A stretch of 61,635 nucleotides of DNA from Saccharothrix coeruleofusca (GCF_014648515.1 NZ_BMRG01000004.1:57324-118958); one strand, 5' to 3'; counted from the first letter of the stretch, positions 30,722 through 40,200 are shown. Numbers and translations are program-made. The notes: generated by a model not told the origin, from the letters alone.

Positions 30722-31543
30722 ATGACCGGACCGATCGTGGTGGGCGTGGACGGCTCGCACGCGGCGCTGGCCGCGGTGCGGTGGGCGGCGGTGGAGGCCG
30801 CGCGGCACGGCGTGCCGCTGCGCCTCGTGCACGCCTACGACCCGCCCACCCGCAGCTACCCGCAGATCGTCCTGGTCGCGCAGGACCTGAGGCGGACGGC
30901 GGAGCAGCGGGGCGGGAGCCTGCTGGCCGAGTCCCAGCGGGCTGCGCGCGCCGCCGCTGCGGACGTGCCGCTGACCACCGAGCTGGTGCCCGCCGGGCCG
31001 GTGGAGGCGTTGGTCCGCCAGTCCCGCAGGGGGCGGCTGGTGGTCCTCGGCTCCACCGGCCCGCGTGCCGGGGCCTCGGCGGTCGCGGTGACCGAGCACG
31101 CCGCGTGCCCCGTCGTCGTGGTCCGGGGGCTGGGGACCGAGGACGGTCCGGTGGTCGTCGGCGTGGACGGGTCTCCCGCCAGCGAGCGCGCGGTCGAGTT
31201 CGCCTTCGAGGAGGCATCGCTGCACGGGGTGCCGCTCACCGCCGTGATCGCCCGGACCGGTGAGGCGGAGCCCGCCTCGCGGGCGGAGGAGCGCAGGCTG
31301 CTCGCCGAACGTCTCGCGGGCTGGCCGGAGAAGTACCCCGACGTCCGGGTCGAGCGGCTGGTGCTGCGCGACCCGCCGGTGCGCGCGCTGCTGGGCGTGG
31401 CGCGCGGGGCGCGGTTGCTGGTGGTGGGCAGCCGAGGGCTCGGTGAGGCCGTCGGCGCACCGCTCGGCTCCACCAGCCGGGCTCTGGTCCACCACGCGCC
31501 GTGCCCGCTGGCCGTGGTGCGCCCGAGCCAGGAGGCGCGGTGA
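30722..31543 (+). CDS. universal stress protein with two Usp domains (273 aa)
   Basis: Two tandem Usp domains: the first begins PIVVGVDGSHAALAAVRWA and ends with RLVVLGSTGPRAGASAVAV; the second begins PVVVGVDGSPASERAVEFA and ends with RLLVVGSRGLGEAVGAPLGS. Both carry the G-x-x-G-x(9)-G-S/T-type ATP-binding pattern, at least approximately (GSTGPRAG and GSRGLGEAV). Two-domain proteins of this kind are classic members of the hypoxia/dormancy regulon in actinobacteria. The start ATG has GAGAGGAG upstream, and the promoter has a DosR-type box. The gene is convergent with the orphan hydrogenase-like small subunit gene. Confidence 0.9.
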   Translation: MTGPIVVGVDGSHAALAAVRWAAVEAARHGVPLRLVHAYDPPTRSYPQIVLVAQDLRRTAEQRGGSLLAESQRAARAAAADVPLTTELVPAGPVEALVRQSRRGRLVVLGSTGPRAGASAVAVTEHAACPVVVVRGLGTEDGPVVVGVDGSPASERAVEFAFEEASLHGVPLTAVIARTGEAEPASRAEERRLLAERLAGWPEKYPDVRVERLVLRDPPVRALLGVARGARLLVVGSRGLGEAVGAPLGSTSRALVHHAPCPLAVVRPSQEAR

Positions 31544-31572
31544 AGGCGCGGGACGATGGCGGCTGACCGGTG

Positions 31573-32193
31573 TCAGGACCGCTCGGGCAGCGGGATCAGC
31601 GCGGGCGGCGACAGCGGGTCCGAGCAGCCGCAGCGCCGGGTCGGGCACAGCGCCCCGCAGCCCACGTGCGTCACCGGCCCCAGGCACGGCACGCCGTCGG
31701 TGGCCGCGGTGCAGGTCAGACCCCGCAGCTTGCAGTCCACGCACACCCTCTCGTCGAGCGGGTCCGGCTCGTGTCCGGCCAGCAGCGCCGAGAGCACGCC
31801 CCGCAGCCGCTCCCGGTCCACCGGGCAGCCGCGCAGCTCCAGGTCCACCCGCACGTGCTCGGACACCGACGTCGCCGTGTCCAACGAGCGGATCAACCCC
31901 GGTGAGGCGTAGACGATCGACTCGAACCCGTCCACCCCGTCGACGCCGCGCAAGGCGCGGATGCCGTCCGCGGTCGCGCACGCGCCGACCACCACCAGCA
32001 CCTCCGAGCGCGCCCTGATCCGGGTGAGCCGCTCGACGTCGTGCGCGGTGGTCACCGAGCCCACGACCACCGACACGCGGTGGGGACCGGGCCCCGGCCG
32101 CGCCCGCGCCTCCGGGAAGCAGTCCAACAACACCCGCTGACACCCGTCGCACGAGGTCAACCGCCACATCGCGATCCCAGGGCGCCCCGTCAC
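31573..32193 (-). CDS. orphan [NiFe]-hydrogenase small-subunit-like iron-sulfur protein (206 aa)
   Basis: The cysteine pattern is that of group 3 [NiFe]-hydrogenase small subunits and related 20-kDa quinone oxidoreductase subunits: LTSCDGCQRVLLDC, GACATADGI, LRGCPVDRERL, then VCVDCKLRGLTC and CLGPVTHVGCGALCP. The proximal cluster ligands are thus retained. The C-terminus ends soon after the last Cys cluster (about 206 residues, against about 250-300 usual), and no large subunit or maturation gene is next to it. It may be a remnant or a stand-alone electron carrier. GTG 32193 gives the usual N-terminus. Three 14-bp repeats lie 51-92 bp upstream. It converges with a DosR-type-box USP gene, in line with a hypoxia role. 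Confidence 0.7.
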   Translation of the reverse strand: MTGRPGIAMWRLTSCDGCQRVLLDCFPEARARPGPGPHRVSVVVGSVTTAHDVERLTRIRARSEVLVVVGACATADGIRALRGVDGVDGFESIVYASPGLIRSLDTATSVSEHVRVDLELRGCPVDRERLRGVLSALLAGHEPDPLDERVCVDCKLRGLTCTAATDGVPCLGPVTHVGCGALCPTRRCGCSDPLSPPALIPLPERS

Positions 32194-32243
32194 GGTGCTC
32201 TCACCGGCTCCACGACGCCCTCCCCTCGACGGCTCGGCGACCG

Positions 32244-32285
32244 GTGTCACGTCCGGAGTGCCATGTCCAGGGTGCCACGTCCGGC
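32244..32285. repeat. three tandem 14-bp repeats upstream of the hydrogenase-like gene
   Basis: GTGTCACGTCCGGA, GTGCCATGTCCAGG and GTGCCACGTCCGGC follow one another without gaps. They lie 51-92 bp upstream of the GTG at 32193, in a 229-bp region without genes, so they may be a multi-site operator. Confidence 0.5.
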
Positions 32286-32422
32286 GTCCGCGCCGCAGCG
32301 CGCAGGAGGGCGGTGGGCGAAGCGGCCCAGGGGGGGAAGGGCTGCGGGAAGGAGCGATCAAGGACAGCGCGATCCTAAGAGGACGGTCGGGTCGACGTGG
32401 TGCATCCGTCCTCTGTGGGCAG

Positions 32423-33070
32423 TCAGGTGCTCGGGCCCACGCCGGTGAGGGCCGGAGCGCCGGGAGGGTGCGCACGCACCCTCCCGCGCGCCTCGGCGGT
32501 CGTCAGGCGGGGCAGCATGTTCTGCCACAACGGGGTCAGCCGGTCCACCTCCCCGCTGGTGATCGCGCCCAGCGCCTGCGCGCCGACCACCACGGCGGTG
32601 ATCTGCTCGGCTTCCGCCCGCACGTCGGCCTCCGGGCGCAGCTCGCCACCGGCCAGAGCGCGGTCGAGCAGGTCGCGCACCATCACCGCCAGGCAGACGA
32701 AGTGGGTGCCCGCCAGCAGCTCGAACAGGTCGCTGGTGAACAGCAGTCGCGCGCCCACCCGCACCGACGGGTCGACGAGGGTGCGCGCGCTCATCCGGTG
32801 CGTCACGTCCACCAGCGTCTGCAGCGGGCCGACGCCCGCGCGCTCCAAGTCGTCGCGCACGTCGTGCCAGGTGCGGAACAGCTCCTCCACCACAGCGGTG
32901 GCCAGGGCCTGCTTGGACGGGAAATGGCGGTAGAGCGCGCCTTTGGTGACCGATACCCTGCGGCAGACGGCGTTGAGCGAGGTGCGCTCGTAGCCGTCGC
33001 GGTCGAACAGCTCGATGGCCGCGGCGACCAGGCAGGCCCTGGTGCGGGCTCCTCGGGCAACGTCGTTCAC
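32423..33070 (-). CDS. TetR-family regulator, ScbR/ArpA (gamma-butyrolactone receptor)-like (215 aa)
   Basis: The DNA-binding domain is close to gamma-butyrolactone receptors: ARTRACLVAAAIELFDRDGY, then SLNAVCRRVSVTKGALYRHF followed by PSKQALATAVVEE. The ligand domain has matching helices (LQTLVDVTHRMSARTLVDP). Such proteins repress antibiotic or autoregulator genes and release DNA on binding a butanolide; pseudo-receptors bind antibiotics instead. No autoregulator synthase (afsA-like) gene is nearby. I chose GTG 33070 with GAGGAAG upstream; ATG 33097 is a poorer alternative. It is divergent from a STAS protein, and a second ScbR-like gene lies 760 bp away. Confidence 0.82.
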   Translation of the reverse strand: MNDVARGARTRACLVAAAIELFDRDGYERTSLNAVCRRVSVTKGALYRHFPSKQALATAVVEELFRTWHDVRDDLERAGVGPLQTLVDVTHRMSARTLVDPSVRVGARLLFTSDLFELLAGTHFVCLAVMVRDLLDRALAGGELRPEADVRAEAEQITAVVVGAQALGAITSGEVDRLTPLWQNMLPRLTTAEARGRVRAHPPGAPALTGVGPST

Positions 33071-33124
33071 ACGGCCCCACTTCCTCACGTGCTGCATTGC
33101 CCCAGACACCCACCGTAAGGGGGC

Positions 33125-33838
33125 GTGCGGCGCAAGGTCAACGCGGGAGCGCTGGTGTCCCAGGACCGGCTCGACATCGAGGTGACCGGCCGGGGTGGCG
33201 CCCTGGTGCTGCGCCCCCGCGGGTTGCTGTGCTCCGCGACCTACTCGCGGATGCTCGACGTGCTGTTCCGCAGTGTGCTGGCCGAACCGGTCGCCGTCGT
33301 GGTGGACCTGTCCGCGTTGCGCACCGACGAGCGGGCCGAAGGGGTGTTCCTCGCGGTCCGCGCGCAGATCGTGGACTGGCCGGGCGTGCCGCTGCTGCTG
33401 GCCGCGGGTCCGCCCGAACCGTGGAACCGACCCGGTCACCCCAGCGTGGCCGCGGCGCTGGCGTCGGTCGGCGAGCAGCGCGCCCGCCGCACGCCGAGGC
33501 TGCCGCTGCCGGTGGGTTCCAGCGCGGCGGTCATCGCCCGGCTTCTGGCCGAGGAGACCTGCCTGCAGTGGGGCCTGGACGCGGCGGTGGACGCGGTGGC
33601 CGAGGTGTCGGGCGCGATGTGCGAGCTGGTGCGCCGGGTGCCGGAGGCGCGCGTGTCGATCGGCTTCACCCTGCGCGGGACGCGGCTCACCGTCGCGCTC
33701 AGCGCCGACGTGGAGATCCCGTGCGACCACCGGGACGTGCGCCGGGCGCTGGCGGGCGCGCGGGCGCTGCTGCCGCGCGGGGGCTGGTCGACGACGTGGT
33801 CGGGCGGCTCGGTGCTCTGGGTGGTGCTCACCACCTGA
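33125..33838 (+). CDS. STAS-like protein with C-terminal anti-sigma-type domain (237 aa)
   Basis: Residues of about 15-110 follow the STAS fold of anti-sigma factor antagonists: LDIEVTGRGGALVLRPRGLL, then VAVVVDLSALRTDERAEGVFL, where the usual phospho-Ser position is not clear. The C-terminal half (around CLQWGLDAAVDAVAEVSGAM) is reminiscent of a degenerate histidine-kinase-like ATPase domain but lacks clear ATP-binding boxes. Partner-switching regulation is inferred. It sits between the two ScbR-like genes; its 3' end overlaps that of the second one by 11 bp on opposite strands. Confidence 0.55.
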   Translation: MRRKVNAGALVSQDRLDIEVTGRGGALVLRPRGLLCSATYSRMLDVLFRSVLAEPVAVVVDLSALRTDERAEGVFLAVRAQIVDWPGVPLLLAAGPPEPWNRPGHPSVAAALASVGEQRARRTPRLPLPVGSSAAVIARLLAEETCLQWGLDAAVDAVAEVSGAMCELVRRVPEARVSIGFTLRGTRLTVALSADVEIPCDHRDVRRALAGARALLPRGGWSTTWSGGSVLWVVLTT

Positions 33839-34460
33839 CCTCGGGGGGCTCCAGCCGCAGCGCCGCGCACGCGCCGGGTGTGGCCACGGCGGGGAGCCAG
33901 GTCCGCCACAATTGGGCCACCCGCCGCGACACGTCCTGGAAGTCGTCCATCGCCATCGAGGCGATGTGCACTCCCACCAGCGAGGTCACCATCCCCTCGG
34001 CGCAGCGCCGCTGGTCCACCCCGTCGCGCAGCTCCCGCCGCGCCGCGGCGGCCCGCAGCAGGCCGTGCACCGCACCGGTCCACCGCTCGACCTCGCGCTC
34101 GGCCAGCTCGTCGCACATCGGGTACTGGAACAGCATCCGGTGCGCGCTGGAGGTCGGGTGCGCGCCGTCGGGCTCGCGCCGCACCGAGTACCCCAGGTCG
34201 ACCAGCACCTGCAACGGGCTGGCGTGCACCCGCAGCAGGTGGTCGCGCCTGCGCCGCCACACCGTCGCCTGCCGGTCGAGCACCGCCGTGGCCAGCGCGT
34301 GCTTGGAGTCGAAGTGGCCGTAGAGCGCGCCCTTGGTGACACCCGCCCGCCGGCACACGTCCTCGACGGTGGCGCGGACGTACCCGTCGCGGGCGAACAC
34401 CGCCGCAGCGGCGGTCAGCAGGACCTCCCTGGTCCCGCGCGCCTGGTCGCCTGGTGACAT
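33828..34460 (-). CDS. second TetR-family regulator, ScbR-like (210 aa)
   Basis: The helix-turn-helix resembles the first ScbR-like protein (VEDVCRRAGVTKGALYGHFD, then SKHALATAVLDRQ), and the C-terminal domain is of similar length with LQVLVDLGYSVRREPDG at the corresponding place. The two proteins are probably paralogues. The start ATG 34460 is 21 bp from a 20-bp perfect palindrome, the likely autoregulatory operator, which it shares with the divergent GAF-ANTAR gene. The ligand is unknown. Confidence 0.82.
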   Translation of the reverse strand: MSPGDQARGTREVLLTAAAAVFARDGYVRATVEDVCRRAGVTKGALYGHFDSKHALATAVLDRQATVWRRRRDHLLRVHASPLQVLVDLGYSVRREPDGAHPTSSAHRMLFQYPMCDELAEREVERWTGAVHGLLRAAAARRELRDGVDQRRCAEGMVTSLVGVHIASMAMDDFQDVSRRVAQLWRTWLPAVATPGACAALRLEPPEVRW

Positions 34461-34481
34461 CGAGCCCCGATTGTGATTCTC

Positions 34482-34501
34482 CGGTGGTGGGCCCACCACC
34501 G
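34482..34501. promoter_or_regulatory. 20-bp perfect palindrome between ScbR-like and ANTAR genes
   Basis: CGGTGGTGGGCCCACCACCG is perfectly symmetric over 20 bp. It lies 21 bp upstream of the ScbR-like start (34460) and 75 bp upstream of the ANTAR gene start (34577). Its length is right for two TetR dimers or one extended site. Confidence 0.6.
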
Positions 34502-34576
34502 CGGCGCGGCCCGTTCGGGTGCGTCCGTTCCGGGGTGACGCGCTTCGGACCACCTCCCATGCGGTAGTCCGGTGCC

Positions 34577-35350
34577 ATGGGCTTCGCGGCCGGGAACAGG
34601 GACGACCAGTGGCACGCCGACGAGGAGCGCAACGCGCTGGTGTGGCAGCGCATCGAGCGGCGCGCGGCGCTGGAGGGAACCGCCGTCATGCCTCGGCACG
34701 TGTGCGGCGCGGCGGGGGAGGCGCTCAACGGCACGGGTGTCCTGCTCTACCAGGGCTGGGGCGAGGCGGGCGTGCGCCCGGTGGCGCTGTCGGGGCCGCC
34801 CGCCGAGGAGCTGGGGGAAGCGGAGGTGACCCTGGGGGAGGGGCCCGCTCTCAGCGCGCTGCGGCACCGCTGCCCGGTCCCGGCGGCGGACCTGATGGCT
34901 CCCACCGGGGCGGCCCGGTGGCCGGTGTTCGCCTCCTGGGCCGTCTCCCGCGACGTGGCGGCGGTGTTCGCCTTCCCCGTGATGATGGGCGCGGTCGCGG
35001 TGGGCTGCCTGGAGGTCCACCGTGCCGCCGCGGGCCCGCTGACCCCGCAGGAGTGGGCCGACGGGCTGCTGCTGGCCGATTCCGCCATGCTGGTGCTGCT
35101 GCGCGGCGGTCCGGCGGGCGCCGCGCGCGATCCGCACACCGACGCGGTCGAGGCCCGCTGGGTCCGCGTGCAGCAGGCGATCGGGGTGCTGTCGGTGCAG
35201 CTGGACAGCGACCTGGCCACGGCGTCCGCGCGGCTGCGCGCGCACGCCTACTGCACCGAACGCAGGCTCACCGCCGTGGCCGACGACGTGGTGGCACACC
35301 GGTTGCGGTTGGAGTCGGACGCCGGTGGTGACGACTTCCCCTGGTGGTGA
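34577..35350 (+). CDS. GAF-ANTAR regulator (257 aa)
   Basis: Residues of about 25-180 form a GAF-like sensory domain (VCGAAGEALNGTGVLLY, FPVMMGAVAVGCLEVHR). The C-terminal 60 residues match ANTAR: RWVRVQQAIGVLSVQL, then SARLRAHAYCTERRLTAVAD and a final VVAHRL. ANTAR proteins bind paired hairpins in nascent RNA and prevent termination. A target RNA is not obvious in the window. It is divergent from the second ScbR-like gene across the 20-bp palindrome, so an antibiotic-signalling link is possible. No ribosome binding site is evident before ATG 34577. Confidence 0.8.
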   Translation: MGFAAGNRDDQWHADEERNALVWQRIERRAALEGTAVMPRHVCGAAGEALNGTGVLLYQGWGEAGVRPVALSGPPAEELGEAEVTLGEGPALSALRHRCPVPAADLMAPTGAARWPVFASWAVSRDVAAVFAFPVMMGAVAVGCLEVHRAAAGPLTPQEWADGLLLADSAMLVLLRGGPAGAARDPHTDAVEARWVRVQQAIGVLSVQLDSDLATASARLRAHAYCTERRLTAVADDVVAHRLRLESDAGGDDFPWW

Positions 35351-35585
35351 TACGGGTCGGAGGACAGTCGCCTGCGCGCCCGGCCGTGACGCGGTTTCCG
35401 CTGGCCGTTTTCGGCAGTCCGCCAAAAGCACTGGTGCCGCTCAGCGGAATTTTCCGAATGTTTTCGGGAGTCGTCGGGATGGCGAGCCCGACGCGGTCGG
35501 GTGCGCCCGCGGCCCCCTCCGCAGGGCCGCCCGCCGGGGCACCCGACCGCGGGAGCGGCGCCTGCCCGCCGCTCCGGAGCCGGGC

Positions 35586-35906
35586 TCAGCGCCGCGCGGT
35601 CGGTGACGGACCGTCGCGGTGGAGCCGGCGGGATCTGCGTGCGGCGGTGGCGGCCCGCTCGAGTTCCGCGCGGGGGACTTCCAGCACGTCGCTGAGCCAG
35701 TGCCGCCAGTACGGGCCCGGAATGCGCTTACCACGTTCCCAGCGCGAGACATCTTCGCGGGTGACGCCCCGGTTGCCGGAGACGGCGTGCAGTCTCTCGG
35801 TCAGGCCGCGCTGGGTGAGGCCGTGCCTCCGGCGCACCAGGGGCAGGAGTGCGGAGGTCGTCAGGGGTCGCTCGTCCTGGTCGTCTCGGGTGGCTGGCCG
35901 CGGCAC
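35586..35906 (-). CDS. small XRE-family DNA-binding protein (106 aa)
   Basis: A compact lambda-repressor-type helix-turn-helix: LLPLVRRRHGLTQRGLTERL, then NRGVTREDVSRWERGKRIPG as the recognition region, and a helical tail. It has no ligand or partner domain. GTG 35906 has AAGGGGA 7 nt upstream. About 235 bp of non-coding DNA separate it from the ANTAR gene on the other strand. It may regulate the SnoaL-like unit upstream of it on the same strand. Confidence 0.7.
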   Translation of the reverse strand: MPRPATRDDQDERPLTTSALLPLVRRRHGLTQRGLTERLHAVSGNRGVTREDVSRWERGKRIPGPYWRHWLSDVLEVPRAELERAATAARRSRRLHRDGPSPTARR

Positions 35907-36032
35907 AGCTGATTCCCCTTTCTCGACGGGCTGGTGCGCACGCCCAGTCTGGCACCGACAGCCCGCCCACCACCGAATGCATACCGGTGATACCCGCAGA
36001 ACATGACGGCGGCCGGACGAATTCCGGGAAAG

Positions 36033-36455
36033 TCACGGCAGCCTCGATTGCGGGTCCAGTGCCCTGGCGATGGCCAGTGTGTCGTGGAAGAAGCGGAATT
36101 CGCAGATGAGCCCGTCCCGCACGCCGATCCACAGCGCGAAGTCGTAGACCAGTTCGCCGCCGGTGCGCGGCACCCGCGCGTGCACCCGGCCGAGCAGCAC
36201 GCCGCTCGCGTGCTCCACGACCAGTCCGCGGGTGGTGATCCGGGTCAGGTCGAACGCCGAGAGGTAGCCCAGGAAGAACGATTCCAGCTCGCGGTGGTTG
36301 CGGACCTGCGCGGGCCACGGCGCCCCCGGCACTCGCGCCGCCCACCAGCGGAACCCCCGGCAGAACAGCCTGGCCACGCCGGAGGCGTCGCCCGCGGCCC
36401 AGCGCGCGACGAGCTTCTCCACCACCGCGGCGACGTCGTCGCGCCCGCGGGTCAT
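36033..36455 (-). CDS. SnoaL/NTF2-like protein (140 aa)
   Basis: The usual NTF2 layout: helix VAAVVEKLVARWAAGDASGV, an aromatic stretch CRGFRWWAARVPGAPWP, a helix with ELESFFLGYLSAFD, and beta strands ending with VRDGLICEFRFFHDTLAIA. The function could be a cyclase, isomerase or ligand carrier; no active-site residues are certain. It overlaps a 24-aa ORF upstream as ATGA, an arrangement of translational coupling. A relative of the same fold but low similarity is at 25457. Confidence 0.7.
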   Translation of the reverse strand: MTRGRDDVAAVVEKLVARWAAGDASGVARLFCRGFRWWAARVPGAPWPAQVRNHRELESFFLGYLSAFDLTRITTRGLVVEHASGVLLGRVHARVPRTGGELVYDFALWIGVRDGLICEFRFFHDTLAIARALDPQSRLP

Positions 36456-36526
36456 CCGCGGACCTCGTCGGAGCGGGGCGGTGGCGGCGGCACACCGGTC
36501 CTGCGGAGTGCGGGGGTGGTCGTCAT
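36452..36526 (-). CDS. 24-aa leader-like ORF coupled to the SnoaL-like gene
   Basis: The ORF starts with ATG 36526, has a good GGGAG ribosome binding site 5 nt upstream, and its TGA overlaps the start of the SnoaL-like gene as ATGA. The peptide (starting MTTTPALRRTG) contains five consecutive prolines followed by RSDEVRG. A five-proline run can stall ribosomes, so it may serve as a regulatory leader. No precursor-peptide family is recognised. It is too short to be certain. Confidence 0.4.
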   Translation of the reverse strand: MTTTPALRRTGVPPPPPRSDEVRG

Positions 36527-37262
36527 CGGTGCTCCCGTCGTCGCGATCACCGCGGGCCGCCCCTCGCGGGCGGCCGGGCCGCGGCCGTCCCGTCCACCCT
36601 GGCCCCGGAGCCGTCGAGCACCAAGCGCTCCCCGCCGCCTACCGGTCACCACCGAGGCGGATCACCGCGGCACACGCGTCCGGGGGAGTGGTACCGGCAG
36701 TCGAGGGCGGGCCGCGGGGAAGCGGGTGGTGGCGATGCCGGAGGCCGGCGCGGATGGCGGGCGCGGCACGCCATCGCGCTGCTGCGGGCCGATCAGGCAT
36801 CGGCGCCTGCCACAGTCGGACACCGCGCCCACGTGTGTGCGGCTCTCCGACGAGTGGACCTGGTGACGATGCTCGGCGTCATGCGCACCGAGCAGGCGCT
36901 GCCCGCCGGGTCGGCGAGCACCTCGCCGCCCACCTCGGTGTCGACCTGCGCCACCGGGTCCTGCGGGGCCGGGCACGACCCGCCGCGCCGACCACCGCGG
37001 CGCCGTGGACGTCTCCGCCGTGGCGGACGGCGACCCGCCGCTCACGTCGACCGGCGTCATCCCGGCTGCCGCGAGGTGCTCGGCCGCAGGTGGCGAAGTG
37101 AGGCCCTGGGTTCTCCTCGGCTTCTCCCTGTGGACAACTGCTGTTAACCTTCGTGCGCACACCGTTCCGGTCCTGTGTGGACACGATCGGACTGCAAGGA
37201 TTCTGCAAGCGGCACCACCGATAGTTCGCGCGGCGCAACAAGTCGCCGTCTTTCGGCTGGGG
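36527..37262. other. 736-bp region without a supported gene upstream of the RHS gene
   Basis: Frames exist on both strands, but none has a start with a ribosome binding site and a recognisable product. A short plus-strand frame around 36895-36990 (RVGEHLAAHLGVDLRHRVL) looks protein-like and may be debris of a lost gene. The last 130 bp are less GC-rich (around 37130-37250) and should hold the RHS promoter. Confidence 0.5.
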
Positions 37263-37268
37263 GTGTTC

Positions 37269-40200
37269 GTGCGCGGTCGTCGGTCTCGTCCCGGACTGAC
37301 CGGGTTGTTGTTCCTGCCTGCGGGCGGGGTGAAGTTCCTCGCCATCGGGCTCACCGTCGCGGTGCTCGCCGGGGGAACGGCCGGTGACGCCGTCCTCGGC
37401 GGCGCCGGTCCGGTCGACGGCTCGGTGCTGTCCGCGCTGCGCGGGCCCGACCAGTTGTGGGGCTCCGCGGCCGCGGCGGCGGCCGCGGGGCACGTCGAGG
37501 GCAAGCCGGACAACCGGACGTTGCCCGAGTCGATCCGCGGCCGCTACCCCAAGCAGGTGTGGGACCAGAAGGTCGACAACACCGTCGAGGAGGTCGAGGC
37601 ACCGGTCGCCCGGACGACCGGGTACGACGCCGCCACGAGCAAGGAGATCCCGGAGGCGCGCACCGCCCACGAGCGCGTCTACACCAACGCCGACGGCACC
37701 CAGACCACGGAGTTCTCCACCGCCAAGGTGAACTACCGCGCCGCCGACGGCTCCTGGAAGCCGGTCGACCCCTCGCTGGTGGCGGACCCCGGCAAGGGCT
37801 GGCACAACGCAGCGGACGAAGTGGACGTGCGCCTGGCGGGCCAGTCCGGCGGTGACCTGGTCACCCTGACCGTGGACCAGGACCACTCGGTGTCCTACTC
37901 GCTGGCTGGCGCGAACCGGGCGACCGCCACGGCCGACGGCACCACCGTCACCTACCCCGGTGTCCTGCCCGGCGTGGACCTCAGGGTGGAGTCGGTGCCC
38001 AGCGGTGCCAAGGAGACCCTCGTCCTGGCCGGGCCCGACGCGCCGACCGAGTACCTGTTCCCCTTGACGCTCAAGGGTTTGACGCCCAGCGTCGTGGACG
38101 GCGAGGTCGTGTTCGCCGACGCCTCCGGCGCCCGGCGGGCGGTCATCCCGGCGGGCGACATGGTGGACGCCAAGTCCGCGCGCTCCACCGGCGTCTCCTA
38201 CCGCCTGGTCACCTCCGGCGGCGCGCCCGCGCTCCAGGTGAGCGTCGACGGCGGCTGGCTGCGCGAGCCCGGCCGGGCGTTCCCCGTCTCGGTGGACCCG
38301 ACGGTGAAGCTGCCGGTCGCGGGCGACGCCGCGGACAGCAGCATGTACGTCTCGGGTGGTGCTTCCTCTCCCGGTGGCAACGACTTCTCCATCGGCCCCA
38401 ACGCCGCCGCGTACCTGAGGTTCGGCGGCCTGGTGAGCAGGCTCCAGCACCACACCATCTTCGGCGCGCAGCTGTGGGCGGTGAACTACGAGGCCGAGTC
38501 GTGCAACCCGCGGCAGGTCACCGTGCACCCGGTCACCAGCTCCTGGGTCTCCGACGGCGACTACTCCTACCCCGGCCCGTCCGTGGGCGGGGCGCTGGCG
38601 AGCAAGTCCTTCGCGCACGGCTACATCGCGTTCGGCCAGTCCTCCTCGGCGTGCCCACGCGCGGGCGAGCTGTTCAACCTCGGCTCCGGGGGCCGCGACC
38701 TGGTGCAGCGCTGGGTCGACGGCGAGCAGGCGAACCACGGCCTGTCCCTGCGCGGCACGGGGGCCAAGAAGTTCACCGGCCCCGGCACCGCCAACCCGCC
38801 CAAGCTGTTCGTCACGCACAGCCCGTACAACGCGACCTACAAGCTGGCCGACCCGGTGCCCAAGCCGCCGGTGCTGCAGAACCAGGACGGCAAGGTCAAG
38901 ATCACCGTCACCAACCGCAGCGCCGCCGCCTGGGCGCCCGGCGACTACTACCTGGCCTATCGCGCCTACAAGGCCGACACCGGCGCTTCGGTGGTCCAGC
39001 AGCGCGCGGCCAACCTCACCTCGACGGTGGCGCGCGGCGGCAAGGTCACCCTGGAAGCGACCATCAAGGCGCTGCCGCCGGGCAAGTACTTCCTCGACTT
39101 CACCATGGTCCGCTCCGGCGGGCCGGTCTTCACCGACCACCAGGTCCCGCCGGGGCGGATCGTGCTCCAGGTCTTCGACATCCCACCGGTGGTGCAGGAG
39201 CTGTTCCCGCCCAACGGGTTCCGCGCGCCGACGCTGACCCCGCAGCTGTGGGCGCGGGCGCTGGACATCGACGCCCCGCCGTCCTCGTCGCTGCAGTTCA
39301 AGTTCGAGGTCTGCGAGAGCGACGCGGCGGGCAAACCGGTCAACTGCGTCAACTCCGGCTACCAGGCCAAGACCGCGTGGACCGTGCCCGCGGGCACCCT
39401 GCGGTGGAGCAGGACCTACCAGTGGCGCGCTTTCGTCAAGGACGCCACCACGGAGGTGCCCTCGCCGTACTCGGTGCTGCTGGCCCAGGTGCCGCAGCCG
39501 GAGATCACCTCCCGCATCGCGGGCGCGCCCTACTCCGACCAGAACCAGGACTTCGACCCGCAGAGCGGCAACCACACCACCTCCGCTGTCGACGCGACGG
39601 CGGCCACGGTGGGTCCGCAGCTGACCCTGACCCGCACCTACAACAGCCTCGACCCGCGCCGCGACGGTCTGTTCGGCGCGGGCTGGAGCACCAGCTACGA
39701 CATGAAGGTGGTGCCCGACGACGACGGCTCGGGCAACGTCGTGGTGACCTACCCCGACGGCCAGGCCGTCCGGTTCGGCCGCAACGCCGACGGCACCTAC
39801 GCGGCCCCACCGGGCCGCACCGCGTCGCTGACCTCCGACAGCACCTCGTGGAAGCTGCTGGACAAGTCCGGCACCACCTACCAGTTCGCGACGACCGGCA
39901 AGCTCAACAGGATCACCGACGTGGCCAACCGCTCGTTGGTGCTGACCTACGCCGAGGGCAAGCTCAGCAAGGTCCAGGCGTCGGTGAGCCAGACCAGCAC
40001 CGCGGGTCGCGCGCTGCTGTTCACCTGGACCGGCAACCACGTCACCAGCGTGCGCACCGACCCGGTCGACGGCACCGCGCTGACGTGGAACTACACCTAC
40101 GACGGCGACGTGCTCAAGAAGGTGTGCGCGCCCGGTTCGGCGTGCACCGGCTACGACTACAGCGCGGGCTCGCACTACCGCAGCGCCGTGCTCGACGCGC

